Part shown: piece after piece, positions 13,446-15,537 of the stretch
How the letters are laid out: each line of letters begins with the position of its first letter
How positions within the stretch are numbered: position 1 is the stretch's first letter
Assembly: GCA_965370805.1 (NCBI GenBank)
Contig: CBDUVZ010000069.1
Span: 1 to 15,537 of the forward strand
DNA length: 15,537 bases
Direction of reading: 5' to 3'
Origin: CBDUVZ01 sp965370805
Lineage (GTDB): Bacteria > Hydrothermota > Tepidihabitantia > Tepidihabitantales > Tepidihabitantaceae
Position numbers and translations under genes: made by a program
The notes under the pieces: model-generated
What the model was told of the DNA's origin: nothing
Database searches by the model: none
Seen by the model: only the letters and a program-made list of their open reading frames with translations

Positions 13446-15537
13446 CTACCGCTGGATGACGACCTTGCGGACCGCCAGCCGCCATTCCCTCTCCCCTTGC
13501 GGGAGAGGGTGAGGGTGAGGGGTCAGGATGAAGTAGACGCCGGGGCTCAGGTGCCGGATGTCGTTGGGGCCGGGAGTGAGGTCAGCGACGTGACGGCCTG
13601 TGATGTCGAGCAGGGCGGCGGTCCGTGGCTTGCGGTCACCGGATTGCGGTAGTCGCAGCACCCCACGCACCACGGTCGGCAGACGATCCGCCATTGACCC
13701 CGCAGCCCTCGTTGCCTCGCGAACACCTTGGACGAGCGAATCGCGGAGGACAGCGATTTGGGACGCCCCGAAGCAGTTGACATACGTTCGGTTGTCCGTG
13801 CTGTTCCAGGCGAAACTCCTCGGGCTGCCCGGCACGCCGACCGACCTCACGACCGAGTTCGTAGTGCCGTCTATAACGTAGACCACGTCGTTTCGGCTAT
13901 CCGCGCAGTAGACCTTGTTGTTCATTGGGTTGTAGAGCAGCGAGCACGGGGTTGGATGAAATCCGGGAAGCTCTCCACGGGCGATGATAGTATCTGCCTG
14001 ACCGTCATAAACCGAGACGCAACCATGCCACCATTCCCGGTAGCTCCAGTGCCAAGCACCGTACACCTTGTTGTCTGTGCTGTTGTAGCAGAGGGCCGTC
14101 GCGCAGGCCGGTGTCGCGAAGTGAGGGAGTTCAGCCCTGATATAGTCCCCGGCACCATCTATGACAGTGAGGTTGCCGGAGGTGAGGCAGTACACCTTGT
14201 TGTCGCGTGGATTGCAGCAGAGCGCAGACGGCGTGCCACTGACAGTGAGCGTCGCTCTTACCGTGTTGGTCGAGCAGTCAATGACAGAGACCGTGTTGTT
14301 GCCTGGATTGGCAGCGTAGACCTTGTTGCTCACCGGGTTGTAGCAGACCCTGTTCGTTCTGGGACCGGTCGCCACCTGGGCGACCAATTGGTTCGTTTCC
14401 CCGTCAAGCACGGCAACCTTGCCTAGCGTGTAGTCGTGGACGGCGCAATACGCACGGTTGTTCTCACCGCTGTAGCAGATGCCCCGAGGTGGACCACTGA
14501 CAGCCACGGTGGCTACGACTGAATCGTTCGCGCAGCTTATGGTGACTATGTGCTGTGAACCGCTGACTCCGCAGTGGACCCGGTCATTCACCGAGTTGTA
14601 GCACAGCGACAACGGCTGGTCGCCGACCGGTATCGACTTCAGTATCCTGTTGGTTTCTCCGTCGATGACCGTCACGTTGTTGCTGTATTGATTGGCGCAG
14701 TATGCCTTGTTGCTGGTCTGGCTCCAGCAGAGGGCAACGGGACCGCCGTTCAGCGTCACGGTCGCGCAGATGCTGTCACCCGTACCATCAATCACCGCTA
14801 CCGTGTGGTTGTAGTAGTTGACGCAGAACACCGAGTTGCCAAGTGGGCCGAAGCACAATGCGCGGGCTCCGCCGTCAACGGCGATGCGTCTGCGAATCGT
14901 GGATGTGGAGCAGTCCACTACCGTGATGTGCCCGACTGGCCATTCCTCATTGGCGCAGTACACACTGCGACTCGCCGGGTTGTAGATGATATCCTTCGGG
15001 CCACCCACCAACGGATGGGTAAAAAGCACTCTGCCTTCTTCTGGGTCCACGACCGATACCGTATTGGTACATCCGTTCAGGCTGTAGATTCTGTCGTATA
15101 GGGAATCGTAGTAGAGGCACCACGGACCGGAGTAAGGTGGTAGCTGAATCCTCCAGACTATGGTGTCACCTGCTCCGTCTATCGCCACCAAGCTATGTTC
15201 GATGTTGCCAGTTCCGCAGTATACGTGGTCGCGGAGCGCATCGTAGCAGATTGTGGGGCCGACGGCTTCGGCGACAGGATTAGCAATGACGCTGTCCGTT
15301 CGGCAGTCAATTATGAAGAGACCTGCCCCGCTTGCCTTGTACACCTTGTTGTGTTTGAGACTGTAGTACATGTCGACGTACTCGGCGGTCGGGACGGAAA
15401 TGGTCTTCACCACAGTGTTTGTCGAGCAATCGATGACCGAAATCCGGTCGTTGCCCCAGTTCGCGCAGTAGACCTTATTTTCCGGGCTCTTCGCGTGTTT
15501 GTGTGGGTGATTTCCGGGGTTCCGGCATCGCTTTCTG
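13446..15537 (-). CDS. YVTN-type 14-blade beta-propeller surface protein (5' partial)
   Basis: The reading frame is open from the window edge to TAG at 13446 (about 696 residues seen; true start outside). I count 14 repeats of about 42 residues of the 'NKVYCAN...VTVIDG..N.V...I.VG..P..LCYN' type, enough for two seven-bladed propellers. A degenerate sorting domain follows ('AALLDITGRHVADL', 'SPGVYFI', 'RKVVIQR'). It lacks the PNPF start and is interrupted in frame by a REP-like repeat encoding 'PHPLPQGERE'. Six blades carry a Cys-x9-Cys pair. The first roughly 15 codons at the edge do not look like a blade and may reflect a contig end or frameshift. Family members are secreted and bind unknown ligands. 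Confidence 0.88.
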   Translation of the reverse strand, partial: RKRCRNPGNHPHKHAKSPENKVYCANWGNDRISVIDCSTNTVVKTISVPTAEYVDMYYSLKHNKVYKASGAGLFIIDCRTDSVIANPVAEAVGPTICYDALRDHVYCGTGNIEHSLVAIDGAGDTIVWRIQLPPYSGPWCLYYDSLYDRIYSLNGCTNTVSVVDPEEGRVLFTHPLVGGPKDIIYNPASRSVYCANEEWPVGHITVVDCSTSTIRRRIAVDGGARALCFGPLGNSVFCVNYYNHTVAVIDGTGDSICATVTLNGGPVALCWSQTSNKAYCANQYSNNVTVIDGETNRILKSIPVGDQPLSLCYNSVNDRVHCGVSGSQHIVTISCANDSVVATVAVSGPPRGICYSGENNRAYCAVHDYTLGKVAVLDGETNQLVAQVATGPRTNRVCYNPVSNKVYAANPGNNTVSVIDCSTNTVRATLTVSGTPSALCCNPRDNKVYCLTSGNLTVIDGAGDYIRAELPHFATPACATALCYNSTDNKVYGAWHWSYREWWHGCVSVYDGQADTIIARGELPGFHPTPCSLLYNPMNNKVYCADSRNDVVYVIDGTTNSVVRSVGVPGSPRSFAWNSTDNRTYVNCFGASQIAVLRDSLVQGVREATRAAGSMADRLPTVVRGVLRLPQSGDRKPRTAALLDITGRHVADLTPGPNDIRHLSPGVYFILTPHPHPLPQGEREWRLAVRKVVIQR
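13487..13522. repeat. REP-like palindrome inserted in a coding sequence
   Basis: CCCTCTCCC (13487-13495), a 5-nt loop and GGGAGAGGG (13501-13509) form a perfect 9-bp stem, followed by TGAGGGTGAGGGG. I recognise this dispersed repeat from many bacteria; it is often mis-seen as conserved protein 'PHPLPQGERE'. It keeps the frame of the propeller gene. Confidence 0.85.

Noticed and set aside
14229..14245. Sigma-54-like TGGCACG-N4-CTGCG on the minus strand
   Set aside because: The -12 element is imperfect and the site lies inside the propeller coding repeats.

Overview
The window is GC-rich and looks like an uncultured bacterium of the FCB / WOR-3 (Stahlbacteria-like) type. This is an inference. 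It rests on several secreted proteins that end in the same roughly 85-residue 'PNPF ... DA.GR.V..L..G...PG.H ... L..GIYFARL ... KLVL.R' surface-sorting domain, on the many secreted beta-propellers, and on short interspersed repeats between genes. I see no tRNA, rRNA, CRISPR array or transposase.

Layout. At the left end a perfect sigma-54 promoter (38-53, + strand) precedes a two-gene DUF4258/DUF2283 cassette (202-650, + strand) that resembles a toxin-antitoxin pair. A gap with heptamer repeats follows. Everything after that is on the minus strand. First comes an XRE-family regulator (859-1605) with a perfect 8-8-8 inverted repeat over its own promoter. Next is a 24-copy, indel-free 12-nt tandem array (1736-2023). 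It stops flush against the stop codon of a SWIM zinc-finger protein (2024-3814) that appears to be transcribed without a leader.

The centre of the window is one long minus-strand gene cluster, read from 13198 down to 3875. Its order is porin (OprO/P-like), lamin-tail-domain (LTD) lipoprotein, CotH kinase + LTD + sorting domain, aryl-sulfotransferase-like propeller with sorting domain, eight-repeat SBBP protein with sorting domain, VTC-type polyphosphate polymerase, and DUF4956 membrane protein. Gaps are 3 to 45 bp, except for 156 bp before CotH that hold a MITE-like hairpin and a heptamer array. A second perfect sigma-54 promoter (13332-13347, - strand) lies about 130 bp upstream of the porin. 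CotH, VTC and DUF4956 genes are known to travel together. The cluster can be read as a sigma-54-driven envelope system: phosphate uptake by the porin, polyphosphate synthesis at the inner membrane by VTC and DUF4956, and phosphorylation of exported proteins by CotH. The LTD and propeller proteins would be its surface partners or substrates. That functional reading is inference.

At the right edge a partial, 14-blade YVTN-type propeller gene (13446 to beyond 15537, - strand) carries a known palindromic repeat inserted in frame in its C-terminal sorting domain.
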